This document shows, one piece after another, positions 21,689 through 33,091 of a stretch of 64,000 bases of DNA. Source of the DNA: Pseudoneurospora amorphoporcata (lineage: Eukaryota; Ascomycota; Sordariomycetes; Sordariales; Sordariaceae). The stretch lies in the NCBI GenBank assembly GCA_033297205.1, contig MU859186.1:1-64000 (forward strand), read 5' to 3'. The notes under the pieces are model-generated. The model was given only the letters and a program-made list of their open reading frames with translations. It made no database searches and had not been told where the DNA came from. Positions within the stretch are counted from its first letter, which is position 1; each line of letters starts with the position of its first letter. The translations under genes and the position numbers were made by a program.

Positions 21689-23035
21689 ATCTTTCTTCTT
21701 ATAGTAGAGCGTGATCAGCGACTTAGAAATAGGGACTCAGAAGTCTTTCAAGTCGTTTTTTCCAAGTGCTTTATATAAGAAAATAGGGGTCTGAGAATAG
21801 GCCTTAATAAGTACCTAGTAAGAAAATCACAATTCTAGCAATCTGTTTCGCGTACCCGTTATATATAAGAGTCGGGTGTATAATAATTTATTTGAAGAAT
21901 AAAAGTTTAAAAAGAAAAAGATCTCTATTCTATCTAACAGAGAAAATTAGGTTTAAATAAAGAAAAATTAAAAAAAAAAGCATTTTATTTAGGAAACAAG
22001 ATAGTATATTTGATAAAATTTTGATTTTGGAGTATTGATAATAATAACGCTATAGAGTAAAATTGTAAAATAAATTGAATACTTCGATCTGTTTTCTTCT
22101 AGTATTAGCTATTACAAAGTTAGCTTTTCTAGAAAATGAGTAAAGGAAAATCTCTAATTTAGGTAAAATTTCTATTTCTCAAAACAGTCTATTTTGTAAC
22201 CGACTTTTAAATCAAACTGCTAAGAGAGCCATCTGTTCATAGTCAGTTTTCAGACTCTGATTTTCTTACAAAGTTGTTCAATAAGACATAGAAGCTCTCT
22301 AGTTAGAAATTAAGCCTCGGAAATTATTTTACCTTACAATAGTACTAATAACTAATTAAATAACTATATACATCTTAAAAATCTAATGAATAGCTTTTAG
22401 ACCTTAAGACTTCTAGAAATCAGTCCTAGAACTAGATTACTTCTAAACTGTTTTTGAATAGTCTATATACAACTTCTGAAATTCATTTCTAAACTACTAT
22501 TTCTAAGCCGTATTCTAAGTTGCGGACTACGCTCTTAAGACGTGTTTGGAGCCCCGTTTTTAGACCTAGAAATAGGCTTTCGGAAGTAAGATTTCCGTAG
22601 AGCTAAACAGCCTATTCTGAAATAGATTTTGGTAGTAAATTCTGTTAAATTGTAAGTTTGTTAATTTATAATCAAGACTATTTCCGAAGGCATTTCCAAA
22701 ACTTATTCGAAAGTTCAAAAAAGAAAAACAAAAAAATGTTGTAATGATAAAGGAGTTATGTAATTTTGAAATATAGATTTTGGAGATCAAAAAAGTTAAA
22801 AAATAGATTTTTGAACTCATTTCTAAAGATTTAGATGTCTAGAAATAAAATGTAGAATTTTAAAAAAATACATTAATTTGATTAGTCAAATGGCTGTTGT
22901 GAGGCTCTTAATTTCCAAGACCAGATTTTGAGGCATTTCCGAACCGGAAATTTTCCAAGTGCTTTCGAATAGGACCTAGAAATTTTAACTTAGAAGATCT
23001 CGAGTCCCAAAAACGAGGCGCCGAACACGCCCTTA
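20990..23035. repeat. AT-rich repeat island
   Basis: About 2 kb of strongly AT-rich DNA with abrupt borders against normal flanking sequence. It holds the inverted-repeat elements listed separately (20961-21688 and 22538-23032). A further sequence near 21708 resembles the end of the second element. No real reading frame exists; the open frame at 22566-22820 is low-complexity. Composition and transition-type differences between repeat arms fit RIP, which is inference without a count. Confidence 0.75.
22538..23032. mobile_element. MITE of PIF/Harbinger type with TTA target duplication
   Basis: The 495-bp element has ends AGACGTGTTTGGAGCCCCGT (left) and, reverse-complemented, GGGCGTGTTCGGCGCCTCGT (right), both followed by TTTT. 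It is flanked on both sides by TTA (22535-22537 and 23033-23035). A 3-bp TWA duplication with GGGCGTGTTCGG-like ends is characteristic of PIF/Harbinger elements. No coding capacity. Confidence 0.75.
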
Positions 23036-23718
23036 CGTAAAACCATCACATGGCTACCACCTTGGCCGAGTAGAGAGTTCGAGGAAGGCGGAGGAACATC
23101 TCGAACAGTATCAAAGGACGACTAATAAGAGGTAGACAGCATGGGGAAAAAGACGACGTTCCTTTCCAAGATCAAGTAATATTGCTGACCTTGGTGCCTG
23201 CAAAGCAGCACCGGGGGCATCTTTACACAGAGTTTGTAGTATAGACCTCTTTTCTCTACCTTCCTTTCCTGTCTGTGTACACCAGTCACAGGTGCCATTT
23301 TGGCCAAGGCCGGAGCGACGGGCGCAACCAAGAGAAAGTCCAGCGGTCGGGCCATTCCGAGTAGTGGCCACGCGCCCAGCAACAGGCCATTTATTGCCAT
23401 TGATTGCCCTTGGAAAGAAGAGCCAAACAACGAACACACACCGAGGTCACACTCAGGTCTAACATCACTGGTGCGCATTCAGTTGAGTGATTTCGTCAAT
23501 CAACCGTCCGCGCGCCTCAACGTTTCGACCCGATTCCGAATTCCCTCCCTTCACCTGCTGCCGATTCACGACCCCGACCTCGACCGAAACCTAGCAGTAT
23601 TCGCTGTCGCACCGCGCGACTCGCACGATTGCCCCTCGTCCACCCCGATCCTACAGTTACTCGCCATGACCACGCCTCTGAACGCATATCAAGACTTTTG
23701 CATGGTCATGTCGCTACA
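23036..23718. other. Upstream region of the SPX-RING gene
   Basis: About 680 bases between the AT-rich island and the start codon. It presumably holds promoter and leader. An open frame begins upstream at 23629 in frame with the SPX start, but SPX domains begin at MKFG, so I start the gene at 23719. Confidence 0.5.
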
Positions 23719-25424
23719 ATGAAATTCGGTCACTCATTCAAGGAGGCCCTGCAGGGGGAGAGCTACCCTCAGCATTGGGTAGACAAAGCCATCCCGTATG
23801 GTCAGCTCAAGAAGCTCCTGGGCAAGGTGCGCGAGGAACTGATTCGCAACGGCTATGACCCCGACACTCTTCACAGGCTCTTGGCCGACCACAACGCAGA
23901 GTACAGGCTAAGGGTAGAAAACTCGCATATCCTCCGCCCCAAACTGATAGTGCGCCCCTCGGCCAGTACCACTTTTCTATGGTCCGATACGGTCCCGAAG
24001 CTCCTCACAGGGGGAGAGCCCGCGCCGGCCTCAGAGCCCACCACGCCCGCCGGCCTGCCCCCCGACTCGTCGTCGTCTGTACCACTGGAAGATATTACCT
24101 CGTCGCCCAAGACTCTGGCGCAAGCCCAGGATGCCGGATGGGTCGATATTCCTCTGAACTCGGACGCAAAGTTCTTCAACATGCTACAAACAGATGTGGT
24201 CGAGCTAGACTCGCTGCAAACCGAAGAGCGTCTGTCCATGAATGACGGCATACAGCTGCTTGGTGACGAGATCGCACGACTGGCTCGGCCCCGCAAGGGA
24301 GTTATTCAGTTTGCAAAATCGGACCTCTACCGTTGGCGTGAGATTTTTGAACTCTACCTAGCCGCCCAGATATTCTTCTCGACCGCCGAAACAGCCACGG
24401 GTCCGCGAGATAGCGAGAAGGCGCGCAAGCAACTTGTTTGGTTCCAGGACGAGATCAGCAAACGACAGCTGTTACAAAAATTTAAACTCAAGGCCAGCGC
24501 CGAGGCTTACACACGCTTCCTCAAACTTAACGCAACTCTCCTGAAGAATTTCAAGTTCCAAGAGCTTAACCGAACAGCGGTTACCAAGATCATCAAGAGT
24601 GAGTCCTAGCCCAGAACGGAGTAAATGATTGGCAACAACGGAAACTCGGGACCAAAAGGGGACAAAGGAGTAATAGGGAGGGAGGAGGGAGCGAAGGGAG
24701 GAACAGCAAATGGGAAATTCGTGTGTGTCATGTTTAAAGAGGAGATTGTCGAAATCAGACAAGATGACGACAAGATCAGAGGCTAACCGTCAAGCAGAAT
24801 TCGATAAACAGACCTCGTTGGGCGTCAAGGCAGAGTTTCCAAAGGCCATGAGCTCTGCCCCCTTCATCGCTGGGAGTATCGCCAAGGACATCTGCTCACA
24901 GATGGCTTGCGAAGTGCTCAGCCGTGTTCCTCAAATCGTGGATTACACATGCACCATATGTACGCATACTGGCCCGGCGTCTGCCCTACATTACATACCG
25001 CGCCCATCCCTACAGCCTTGCTTGGTTTTTTCAAACTGACCACGTTGGATGGCAGGCTATTCAATCTGCTGGCTCCCCGTGCGGCTGGACTGTGACCACA
25101 TGTTTTGCATCAGGTGCATGATCAAGATGCAAAACCGGAATAAAGAGCTGTGTCCTCTGTGTCGGGCAAAAACCGTGCTATCTGCAACTGAAGGTAAGAA
25201 AATCAATCGGCTTCGCCCGAGAACCCGTATTGTAGATGTATAACTAACATCCCCCGCCCTTGCGAACCACAGCCCACATCGACTGGAAATTGATGTCCTA
25301 TATGGAGAAGTGGTTCCCTAAGGAAACAAAAGAAAAACAGCGTTATAACGAGCTAGAAAGACGCAGGGAGTTGTTAGGCGAGGCCTACGTTGATACAAAC
25401 GATGGGCCGTGCATCGTGATGTAG
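23719..25424 (+). CDS. SPX-domain RING-finger protein (putative E3 ubiquitin ligase)
   Basis: Four exons (23719-24598, 24798-24959, 25056-25193, 25273-25424) join in frame to 443 aa. An N-terminal SPX domain (MKFGHSFKEAL, then IPYGQLKKLL, and KFDKQTSLGVKA at the end) usually binds inositol pyrophosphates that report phosphate status. The SPX domain is split by a Pro/Ser-rich insert at about 95-145. A C3HC4 RING follows, with ligands C345, C348, C360, H362, C365, C368, C380 and C383. The architecture resembles plant NLA/BAH1 ligases; whether the role is the same in fungi is inference. The third exon junction (ATAT|GTACGC) restores the fourth zinc ligand. It converges on the cystathionine gamma-synthase gene. 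Confidence 0.9.
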
Positions 25425-25842
25425 ATGCATCTTATCTGCTCGGCTGGCTATATTGGCCTCGTTGAATACCCCCTGTTCTCCAATTCCAACATGAAATCTC
25501 GTCCCTGTTGGCTTATTCTATCTTTATACTTTGCTATTGATGTCTGTTGGTTTTGGGCGTGATACTCGTGGGAGCTCGGTCGGTCTTACAGGCATGCTGG
25601 AAAAACCTCTACTGATGTTCAACCGGTTAAGGTCCAGGTTCCCAAGTTGATGGGGTCCAGCCGAGTGGGAATAGGCGTTGATAAAGGATGTATCAAGGAC
25701 ACATGTGTGGGCATGCGAAGAGGGCAGGTTGGTCGTATCATTTCAATCATCATCCTACCAGTGCTCACTCCGTACTCAAGAGACCCAGCTTAACATGTTT
25801 ATATGTATAGGCATACGCTACCTGGCATTGTTCTCTGGGATA
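25425..25842. other. Convergent 3' region between SPX-RING and MET7 genes
   Basis: About 420 bases between two stop codons. It should contain both 3' untranslated regions; nothing else is seen. Confidence 0.6.
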
Positions 25843-27870
25843 CTAAGATTGTGCCTCGGCAACTTTCAGTGCTCTGGTAAAGACATGGACAAGCTCATCT
25901 GTTTCCTCCAACCCGACACTAATCCGTATCAAGTCCCTGTCAACACCATACTGCTCAGCCCAGTCCAGCTCCTGATAATGCGCCAGGAGCACATAGGGCG
26001 AAGTCAATGTGAAGTTGGTTCCCAAGCTTGGTCCCTTGGCCGTCTCGATCGCATCGTAAAAGGCCACAGCCTGCTTCTTCTCCTTAAAGACTACAGAGAC
26101 AAGACCACCGTAGCCTCCTTGTGGCAGCTTGACCGCTTCATAGTTGGCTCGTGAATCATTGTATTTGGGGTAGTAGAGAGTCTTGACGAGCGGATGACCT
26201 TTGAAGACACGGCAAATAGCCTCGGCATTTGCATTGACTCGATCTATGCGCGCAACAAAGTCTCTGCTGTTGCGCTCCATGAAGATGACATCCTCCGGCC
26301 AGTAGGTGTCCTCGAACTCTTTCTGGACAAAAGCCTTCAGGGCTGAATAGTATCGTGAGTTGGGGTTGAGTATAGCACCGCCACCCATGACGTTGCAGTC
26401 ACCGCTGAAAATCTTTGTGAGACTGCTGACAACAATGTCCGCGAATTGGAGAACATTGACATTTGCAAAGGTGCCAATAGTCTCGTCTACAACAACGGCA
26501 AATTCGTACTTGTCCGCCAGCTCCCGAATACGGACCAGGCTGGGACAAGTGAGTAGGGGGTTGCCCGGAAATTCACAAAACAGAGCAAGATACCGCTCTC
26601 CGGCCTCAAGGCGGGTCTCCAAGTCGTCGAGGTCGGACTCGGAGGCGCGGCCGTAGAACAAGGCGCCGGAGGGGTTGAACTTCTCGAGAATCTTGAGCGT
26701 ATCGACGTATGGGAAGCCAAAGTTGACGCTTTTCAGCGGTGTGCTGCCCGGCGGGGTGCGGATAGAATACAGCGCTCTGTGGGCATGGAAAATAGCGTTC
26801 ATTCCGCATGGGAAGAGATAGATATCCTCCTCGCGAAGATTGGCGATGCCGCGGGTGTTTGAGCTCATCTGCTTTTCCGACAGCGAATGAGAACCTCCAA
26901 GGTCATGGTCAGCGCTCCGCAGTGCTCCGGCAATTCGTCTTTTGATGGCGGACTTGGCGGGTTGGACAAAAGAGAGGTCGAGATTTCTACCGAAACGCTC
27001 TTCTAGAAAACGGGAGGTCTCCTGTATCATGACAGTCTCTCCGGTGGTCCCGTTGACATTGCCATGCACATTCGGCTGTTGGTTTCCTCCGGCGTCAAGC
27101 GAAGCCTGTCGTTGATAGCGCTTAGGACCGCGGCATGGCTTTGCTGAAGCAGAGGCATCTGCGTTCCGGAGTTCAGTATCAGGACGCAGTAAGCCGTCTT
27201 TGAACAAGCCGTGGCAGAACTCAGCCCGGCGGCTAGAAACGCCATCTCCACTATGCTGCCAGTACTGCTTTGCGAAGGGAAAGCCGTCCTGTGGCATGAT
27301 GACAGCAGAGATCGAGGGACAGAGAGGCTCTAGGGCACGCGCCTCGGGATTTGACATATCAAGAACGAGGTTGATGACCTGAAGATTGCTGCAGACATCA
27401 ACAGGTGCTCGCGAACGGATGAAGTCAACGCAGCGAGAGGCAATGGTCGGCGTCGGAAAGAGCATGGCTGTGATATCACCAGGTTGCTTGGCCTTGGTAC
27501 TGACATGCTTGGCCACAATGTCAGCAGCAAAGGCCTGAATGCTTCGGTGGATAAAGAATCTGACAGAATCTGGTCAGTACAACTGCAGTGCTGGTCGAGA
27601 TACTGCGACTGTAGTGATCATGGCGTCTAGACTCAGGCGCACACTTACCGGGGATACCCCGTTGTCATGCGCTTAACAACCCAATCCTGGCCCTCCTCAT
27701 AGCCGACATTGGCACTCCAGGTTGGGAGTGAGACGCTCACGGCCTAGATACAGCAACTTAAGGTCAGCAAGAGGCACTGTGAAGGTGGTGACCGTATATG
27801 CTTGGGCATGGGAGCATACATGAGCGGTCTCCGCGGGTATAGAATCCCCAAGCTCGAACGTAGTAGGCAT
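25843..27870 (-). CDS. met-7: Cystathionine gamma-synthase
   Basis: Pyridoxal-phosphate enzyme of transsulfuration that condenses cysteine with an activated homoserine ester to give cystathionine, toward methionine. Three exons (27870-27820, 27743-27649, 27559-25843) join to 620 aa. The start MPTTFELGDSIPAETAH is spliced to AVSVSLPTW and NVGYEEGQDWV, a conserved fungal beginning. The C-terminal two thirds are the Cys/Met-metabolism PLP fold, with LFPCGMNAIFHAHRAL, FCEFPGNPLL, VVDETIGTFAN and the PLP lysine in SSLTKIFSG (K431). A fungal-type N-terminal extension of about 200 residues precedes it, as in Neurospora MET-7. Opposite-strand frames are shadows. Confidence 0.93.
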
Positions 27871-28884
27871 GGTGTACGTAACCAAGTGCCAGGTGAGCGC
27901 GGATAAGTGGTAAGGCGAGCAGTGATGCTGCGTGGATGTTACTAATTTTGCTTCGTCCTGGTGTGAGCACCCTCTTTACTGGTTTCTGGCCTACTAGGAT
28001 GCTATCTTCCTGCTAGCTGGTTACAATCCACAGCTCAAAATAGTGAGGCAAGGGTCAGCCTCAAGAACATGGCTTACACGAAATTAGGGGTGTCGTTCTT
28101 GCTAATATAACCCGACTGCTGTCTACCTCACTACAGTATTAGTTCTGAGCAAGGGAATGAGTCAAGGGTAGATATGTTGGGTGAGCGAGCAAGTGAGTGA
28201 GCAGGTTGGAATTGGTGGCCAAGGAGTGGCTCGCTGATGCCGAGTATCGGAGGCACTCAGGTATCCGTACTTGCTGTCGCATCCAATCAATCCCGAAGTT
28301 AGATTTAAGCTAGCGGTGACGATCGTTTCTACTCTTTTTACTGTATTTTATGTGGAGTATGTTTGCCAGATTCGCACCTTCGGCATTTAGGTCATGGTCC
28401 TTGTCACAATATGGTCCACGCCACGTCCCGCAAGCCCCTTCCTTTTGTGCCAGAGACGTACCTCACACACCTACTCTAAAGAATATTCTTATTGTCCATA
28501 ACGCTGCATTGTTATCATGCAGCATACGTCTCACCCATCGGCTACATAGTCAATGTACCTGCGCTATAATCAGGCCGCCCTGGCCGCGGCGCAAAACCGA
28601 CATTTCGGATCCCTACCCACAGTCCCCACCCCGTCTTTAATGGCTCCATACCCGAGCGCTTAGACCTACACATCGAAGCCGCAAATCGGTGACGGAAGGT
28701 AGACGGAAGAAGAGGGAAACATCTCTGTTCTGCCCCTGCCAGCCGTTGCCTACCGACTAGCCGACTTCCAATAGGTTCTCTGCGAGTCGCTCCTATGATG
28801 AAACAAAGGTACGTTGAGCAGGACGGGATACATAAAATATTCTATTCAACTCATACCCGGACACTAGTGATAGCCTTCTATGTG

Positions 28885-28927
<43 letters not shown>

Positions 28928-29031
28928 AACAACATAAAAGCCTTATATCCAACGTATGCTCCTATGTGCAAGTCGACCCCCATGTCATTTTTTTCCTGTC
29001 TATGCTCGAGTTATCCATTGTGACCCCCAGC
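27871..29031. other. Upstream region of MET7 and downstream of the VOC gene
   Basis: About 1.16 kb without a recognisable gene. A run of 37 T lies at 28886-28922, close to the 3' end of the VOC-domain gene. A frame at 28795-29172 reads straight through the T-run as polyphenylalanine and is not credible. Confidence 0.55.
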
Positions 29032-30672
29032 CTAGTTATAGTATGCCCGACCGCTCCTGCGAGTCCCCACACAGCTGATGCTGTCGCTGGGTACGATGCT
29101 ATCGGCATCTTCTTGGTCTTCTACCTCGCTGTCCCACTTTGTGGACTGAACACCTGGGGTATCGGGCGGTAGCAGAATCTCGCGAGGTGTGACGAGCTCG
29201 CTTAAGCTACCCGAAGCATCTCTGGGCAAAACCCCATCACGGCTCGAACCATAAGCCCCGGACCTTCCCAATGGACTGCCACCGACTTTGACAGTCGTCG
29301 TCTTCAAGCGAGTGCCTGACTTGGAGCGTCTGACCGTATAGGACTCCTCAACCGGGGAACCGCGGATGGTACTCGAGGATCGATGATTCTTGGATGGCGT
29401 ATATCCGTCCCGCTCAGGCGTACTCGTGTCGTATGTATAGCTTCGCTGCACCATTGGCGGGTGCTTTGAGCCTCTTGAGCTTTGGAGAGGGTGGTGATCC
29501 GTTGAGATGGCCAAGGGTGGTCGTCCATATTCCGTCTCGCTGCGGTCCCGAGGAGACCCGCGAGACCGTGGTGTCATGTGACGGCCTCGAACGTCCTCCA
29601 AGCCATCTGCAAAGCCGTCCTCCACATCTCTGCTTCGCGAAGTGCCCGCGTAACTGCTGTATCGAGTGATGTACTCGGGCCGCGGCCCTGATCGGGAGGC
29701 ACTGCCAGAGGCATGCAGGTGTTCATCAGGTAAGCGAACCTTGTCAACTGCCCGGTCCACTTCCACGTAACGTGCCCTAGGTTCCAAAAGTTTACCCGAG
29801 TACTTTTCTACATGGCCCTCCTGGTGGCTGCAGCGGCGTGAAAACGATGGCGGCTCATGATCATCACGCGACGAGCGAGAGCGTTCCGCCTTGGACACGC
29901 TGTACAAAGCACCTCCCACTGCTCCCGCAGCCGCAACGCCCAAGACAGTACCCACAACCGTGCTTGGACTGATGCCTCCAGAGTTGTGCCTGGTTGGGAT
30001 AGCGGGAGCATAGGAGGCCGTCCTTGATACGTGGCCCCGCCTGGAAGCAAGTCGATCATCGTCCTCAACCTCAGCAGAACGTCTATGACCCGAAGGAGGG
30101 TTTGATCCCGAATATGATGGATGGAACACCGCACCTGGGCGCTGCTCTGAACCTGCCATATCGTATTTCCACATGAGAACTCGACTTGGTTCATCGTCGG
30201 CTGATTGCTGGTACCGTGTGGCTGTGCCACAGTGATGGGACGGGTAGTTTTCGGAAGGCTGATATACGATCTCCATGGTGTTGCCGTCAGGGTCAGTGAC
30301 GTTGACTTTAAGGTCGCCAGCTCGGCTGAGACTCCTGTGGGCCCTGGCGGCTGTGGCAGCTGACCGGGAATCAACAGGGTGCCGCAATGATTTATCGCCG
30401 GCGTCTGGTGAAGCTCGGCGCGCGCAACTAAAAGCCTCGTCGGCTGCGGCGGCGGAAGGGGCAGAGAGGGAAATGTGCGAGAGTCTCAAGGCCCGGTGCG
30501 GGTCAACTTCACGAATCTGGAAGACGGGTTTGTCGCGTGACGGATGGCCGTAGGTGATGGATGGTAGGGGCCCGTCCTCCTCACTCAGGTAGCGCAGACC
30601 AATGTTCTTGATGATGGCCGCGTAAAAGGGTGCGGAAGATGAGAGACGAGAGACTTCGAGGAAAGGAAGCAT
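29032..30672 (-). CDS. VOC/glyoxalase-fold protein with long disordered C-terminal region
   Basis: A single-exon gene of 546 aa. Residues 1 to about 140 look like a vicinal-oxygen-chelate fold: an early SSSAPFYAAIIKNIGLRYL helix-strand start, LSHISLSAPSAAAADEAF in the middle, and DPDGNTMEIVY at the end, the usual last strand of glyoxalase/bleomycin-resistance domains. The rest is rich in Ser, Arg, Pro and Gly and looks disordered. One exception is a small hydrophobic Gly/Ala stretch at about residues 240-260 (TVVGTVLGVAAAGAVGGALY) that could be membrane-associated. Many RS/SR and basic-serine sites suggest phosphorylation. Metal ligands were not assigned, so enzymatic activity is unknown. The ATG at 30672 opens directly on the fold. 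Confidence 0.75.
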   Translation of the reverse strand: MLPFLEVSRLSSSAPFYAAIIKNIGLRYLSEEDGPLPSITYGHPSRDKPVFQIREVDPHRALRLSHISLSAPSAAAADEAFSCARRASPDAGDKSLRHPVDSRSAATAARAHRSLSRAGDLKVNVTDPDGNTMEIVYQPSENYPSHHCGTATRYQQSADDEPSRVLMWKYDMAGSEQRPGAVFHPSYSGSNPPSGHRRSAEVEDDDRLASRRGHVSRTASYAPAIPTRHNSGGISPSTVVGTVLGVAAAGAVGGALYSVSKAERSRSSRDDHEPPSFSRRCSHQEGHVEKYSGKLLEPRARYVEVDRAVDKVRLPDEHLHASGSASRSGPRPEYITRYSSYAGTSRSRDVEDGFADGLEDVRGRHMTPRSRGSPRDRSETEYGRPPLAISTDHHPLQSSRGSKHPPMVQRSYTYDTSTPERDGYTPSKNHRSSSTIRGSPVEESYTVRRSKSGTRLKTTTVKVGGSPLGRSGAYGSSRDGVLPRDASGSLSELVTPREILLPPDTPGVQSTKWDSEVEDQEDADSIVPSDSISCVGTRRSGRAYYN

Positions 30673-33091
30673 CCTGACTGATCTTTTTACGTTGAAAATC
30701 TGGCCAGCCTAAGAGCGAGCCAGCCCAATAGACCTCTGCAAGCTGCTGATCGATGCCACCGCCCTTTGGTTTGATATACAGCCTCGATGTTGACACGGGA
30801 GTTAATATGGCAACCTTTTGGGTGTCCGAGGTGTTGAAGGTCGCTGAGCTTAACAGGGAATCCCAAGGCACCGTTGGGACACCGTTGAAGTACCGTGGCG
30901 CGAGCAGCCGATCAAAACAGGGGTGTGCTGCCGCTCACGGCTCACCACATCCAAGCACGCGAGGCCAGGAGCTGTGAGGAGTATCCGTGGTGGTCGAGTC
31001 TAGGCGTGCTCTCAAAGCACCGCCGCAAGGGTGCGTTACGGAAAGAGTGAAGGATGTTGAAGTACCGTACCCACCTCCACGTTCGAAGATGAATAGAAGA
31101 GCGAGAGAAGTGACCACGAGCAACGTGGTCGCAAATGGTTGAAGACGTGGTGGTGGAGGAAATGACTTGTGGAGCGGAGGCCTTTCTCTCCGGTCCGACT
31201 TGCGTCACAGACAAGATGGTGTAGGGCCAGATAGCAATTGCTGCTTGGTGAAATCACTTGACGGTCGGATAGCGGTTGGATTCGTCCACGTATGTTCAAC
31301 AGTTAGCCATGTTCGTAGCAGGACGGAAGAGTGGTAGCCCAGAAGTAGCCAGGCCGCAAGTCTAGCTAGGTAGGTAGGTGTTTGGAAAGCTCAAGGCATA
31401 TATCCCCAGGATCCCCTTTTGGGGCTGATGCTCTTGTCAACTTCCTCTCGTGAGGCAGTGATGGCAGGTTCCTAGTCGTTGTGGGTCCCAAGCAAGCGCC
31501 TGTTTTCGGGCTCATCGTGGGGATACCAGCTCACTACAGCGTATAGTGTAAAAGAGCATCCTGTGGTTGGTGATGATGGGAGGCAAGACAGCAGACCTAA
31601 CGCGACCCGGCCATCCGGCCTGACTTGGCTGACTGGCGATCGAGGGCGGGAGAATAATCCATTGGCGAACAACCCTCTCCGCCTTTTTAGGCAAATGCAA
31701 CCTTGCAACATTCCTATTTTTTCCTCATGCCAGCTTCTCCCACCTGCTATGCATTGCCTTCCATTTTGATGATCTGACGGGACCTGATTGCACTCGCACT
31801 GCAGGATTTTCCGTGGACAACCGCTGGCCGTTACCGCTCATTGACTGTGCCGCTGCCTGACGAGTAGAATGAGCCATCTTTTTGGCGTAGCATGCTACTA
31901 CCTATGTAGACATGCATCGCCACAGCTACGGTGGAGGCTTCGGTGCCTGCGTGCCCAAGTAAAAGTCTTGCATGCAAGGCTTTTCGCACCCGAATCAGCC
32001 TGTCCTGTTCAAGGTGAACGTTAGCGTGTCCGCACTTGCATGCCGAATTGGTGCCGGCCCAGGCAGGGTCCTTGGGTCCCTTTGTGAAACATCAAGTCAT
32101 GGCAACACTACGCATCTGGCGCACGAGTATTTGTATTGCATATCATTTAAACCCTAAAGATCCAACGAACACGTACGAATTTGGAAGGCACAGCAAAACC
32201 GGCGATTGCTTCGTTGGGCGTTCCAATATGGTACATTCTCGGGAGCAAATACCTGGCTCGCCAGGGTAACAGCAACCTGAACAGTCATTCCAAACCCATA
32301 AAGTGATATAATACTGCAGGCCCATGAATATTTAGTAGCCCAATCCGCATGAGGACGACCCAATCGGTCTCAAGACCCAATGGCCAACGTCAATGCCTGG
32401 GGATTGGCCGAATGAAGACAGCCACGTAAGAGGCATCAAGGCCTGCACGCTTCTTGTACCTGGCCATATTTTATTACGAGTACATGGCACTACTTTTCAA
32501 CCTTTCAAGCGACCATGGGAAGAGATACTACCCAGTAGTGCTGGCATCCTGTGATGTGAAAAGAAGAGTGAAAGAGCACGGTTGTTAGTGCGTCACTCGC
32601 AAATTCCCGCCACCAATGGGTAACACGCGCAAGTCGCTACTTGACCCTGTTTACCGTGGTGGTAGTGTTCGAGATGACATCGCATAGGGCAAGCGTTTAC
32701 TCGACAAAGGAATACGTCGACCGGGCGAGTTTGCATTAGCAGAAAGAGACAAGACGATTATTATCTAGCTAAGGTTGAGCAGTTGAAAGAGCCACGAGGA
32801 GGCGAAGAAAAGTATACGACAAAAGGAGAGAAGGGAAGGCAAGCCAGGTTGAATAGTCTTGCGTAAACGATGAAAGCGTCTTGAGTCCGTTGTTGAACGC
32901 CCCATGTTTTAGTTGCAAAAACAGCGACAGCGCAATCACAGGCGACCCAAGTTCCGGGAGCTCTGGCCCGCAAAATCGCGATGTTGTATCGTGAAGCTGG
33001 CCAAAGCCCTCGCAACCTCTCTCACGCGTGAAAAAGGCAAACAGACCTTTCACCCATCCCTCCATGTTTCCCACCACGGTCTACATGCCGA
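30673..33091. other. Gene-free interval of 2.4 kb
   Basis: Upstream of the VOC gene and downstream of EMG1. I see no recognisable gene on either strand; the many small frames overlap and oppose each other. A CTAGGTAGGTAGGT-type motif lies near 31366. The sequence is of normal base composition, so short unannotated RNA or species-specific genes cannot be excluded. Confidence 0.45.

Noticed and set aside
22566..22820. 84-codon frame in the AT-rich island
   Set aside because: Phe/Ile/Asn-rich product of AT-rich DNA lying inside a MITE.
23719..27870. Metabolic or secondary-metabolite gene cluster around the SPX-RING and MET7 genes
   Set aside because: Neighbours are unrelated housekeeping genes; there are no polyketide, peptide or terpene synthase, transporter or pathway regulator genes.
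28795..29172. 125-codon frame crossing the T-run
   Set aside because: Polyphenylalanine from a homopolymer, antisense to the end of the VOC gene.
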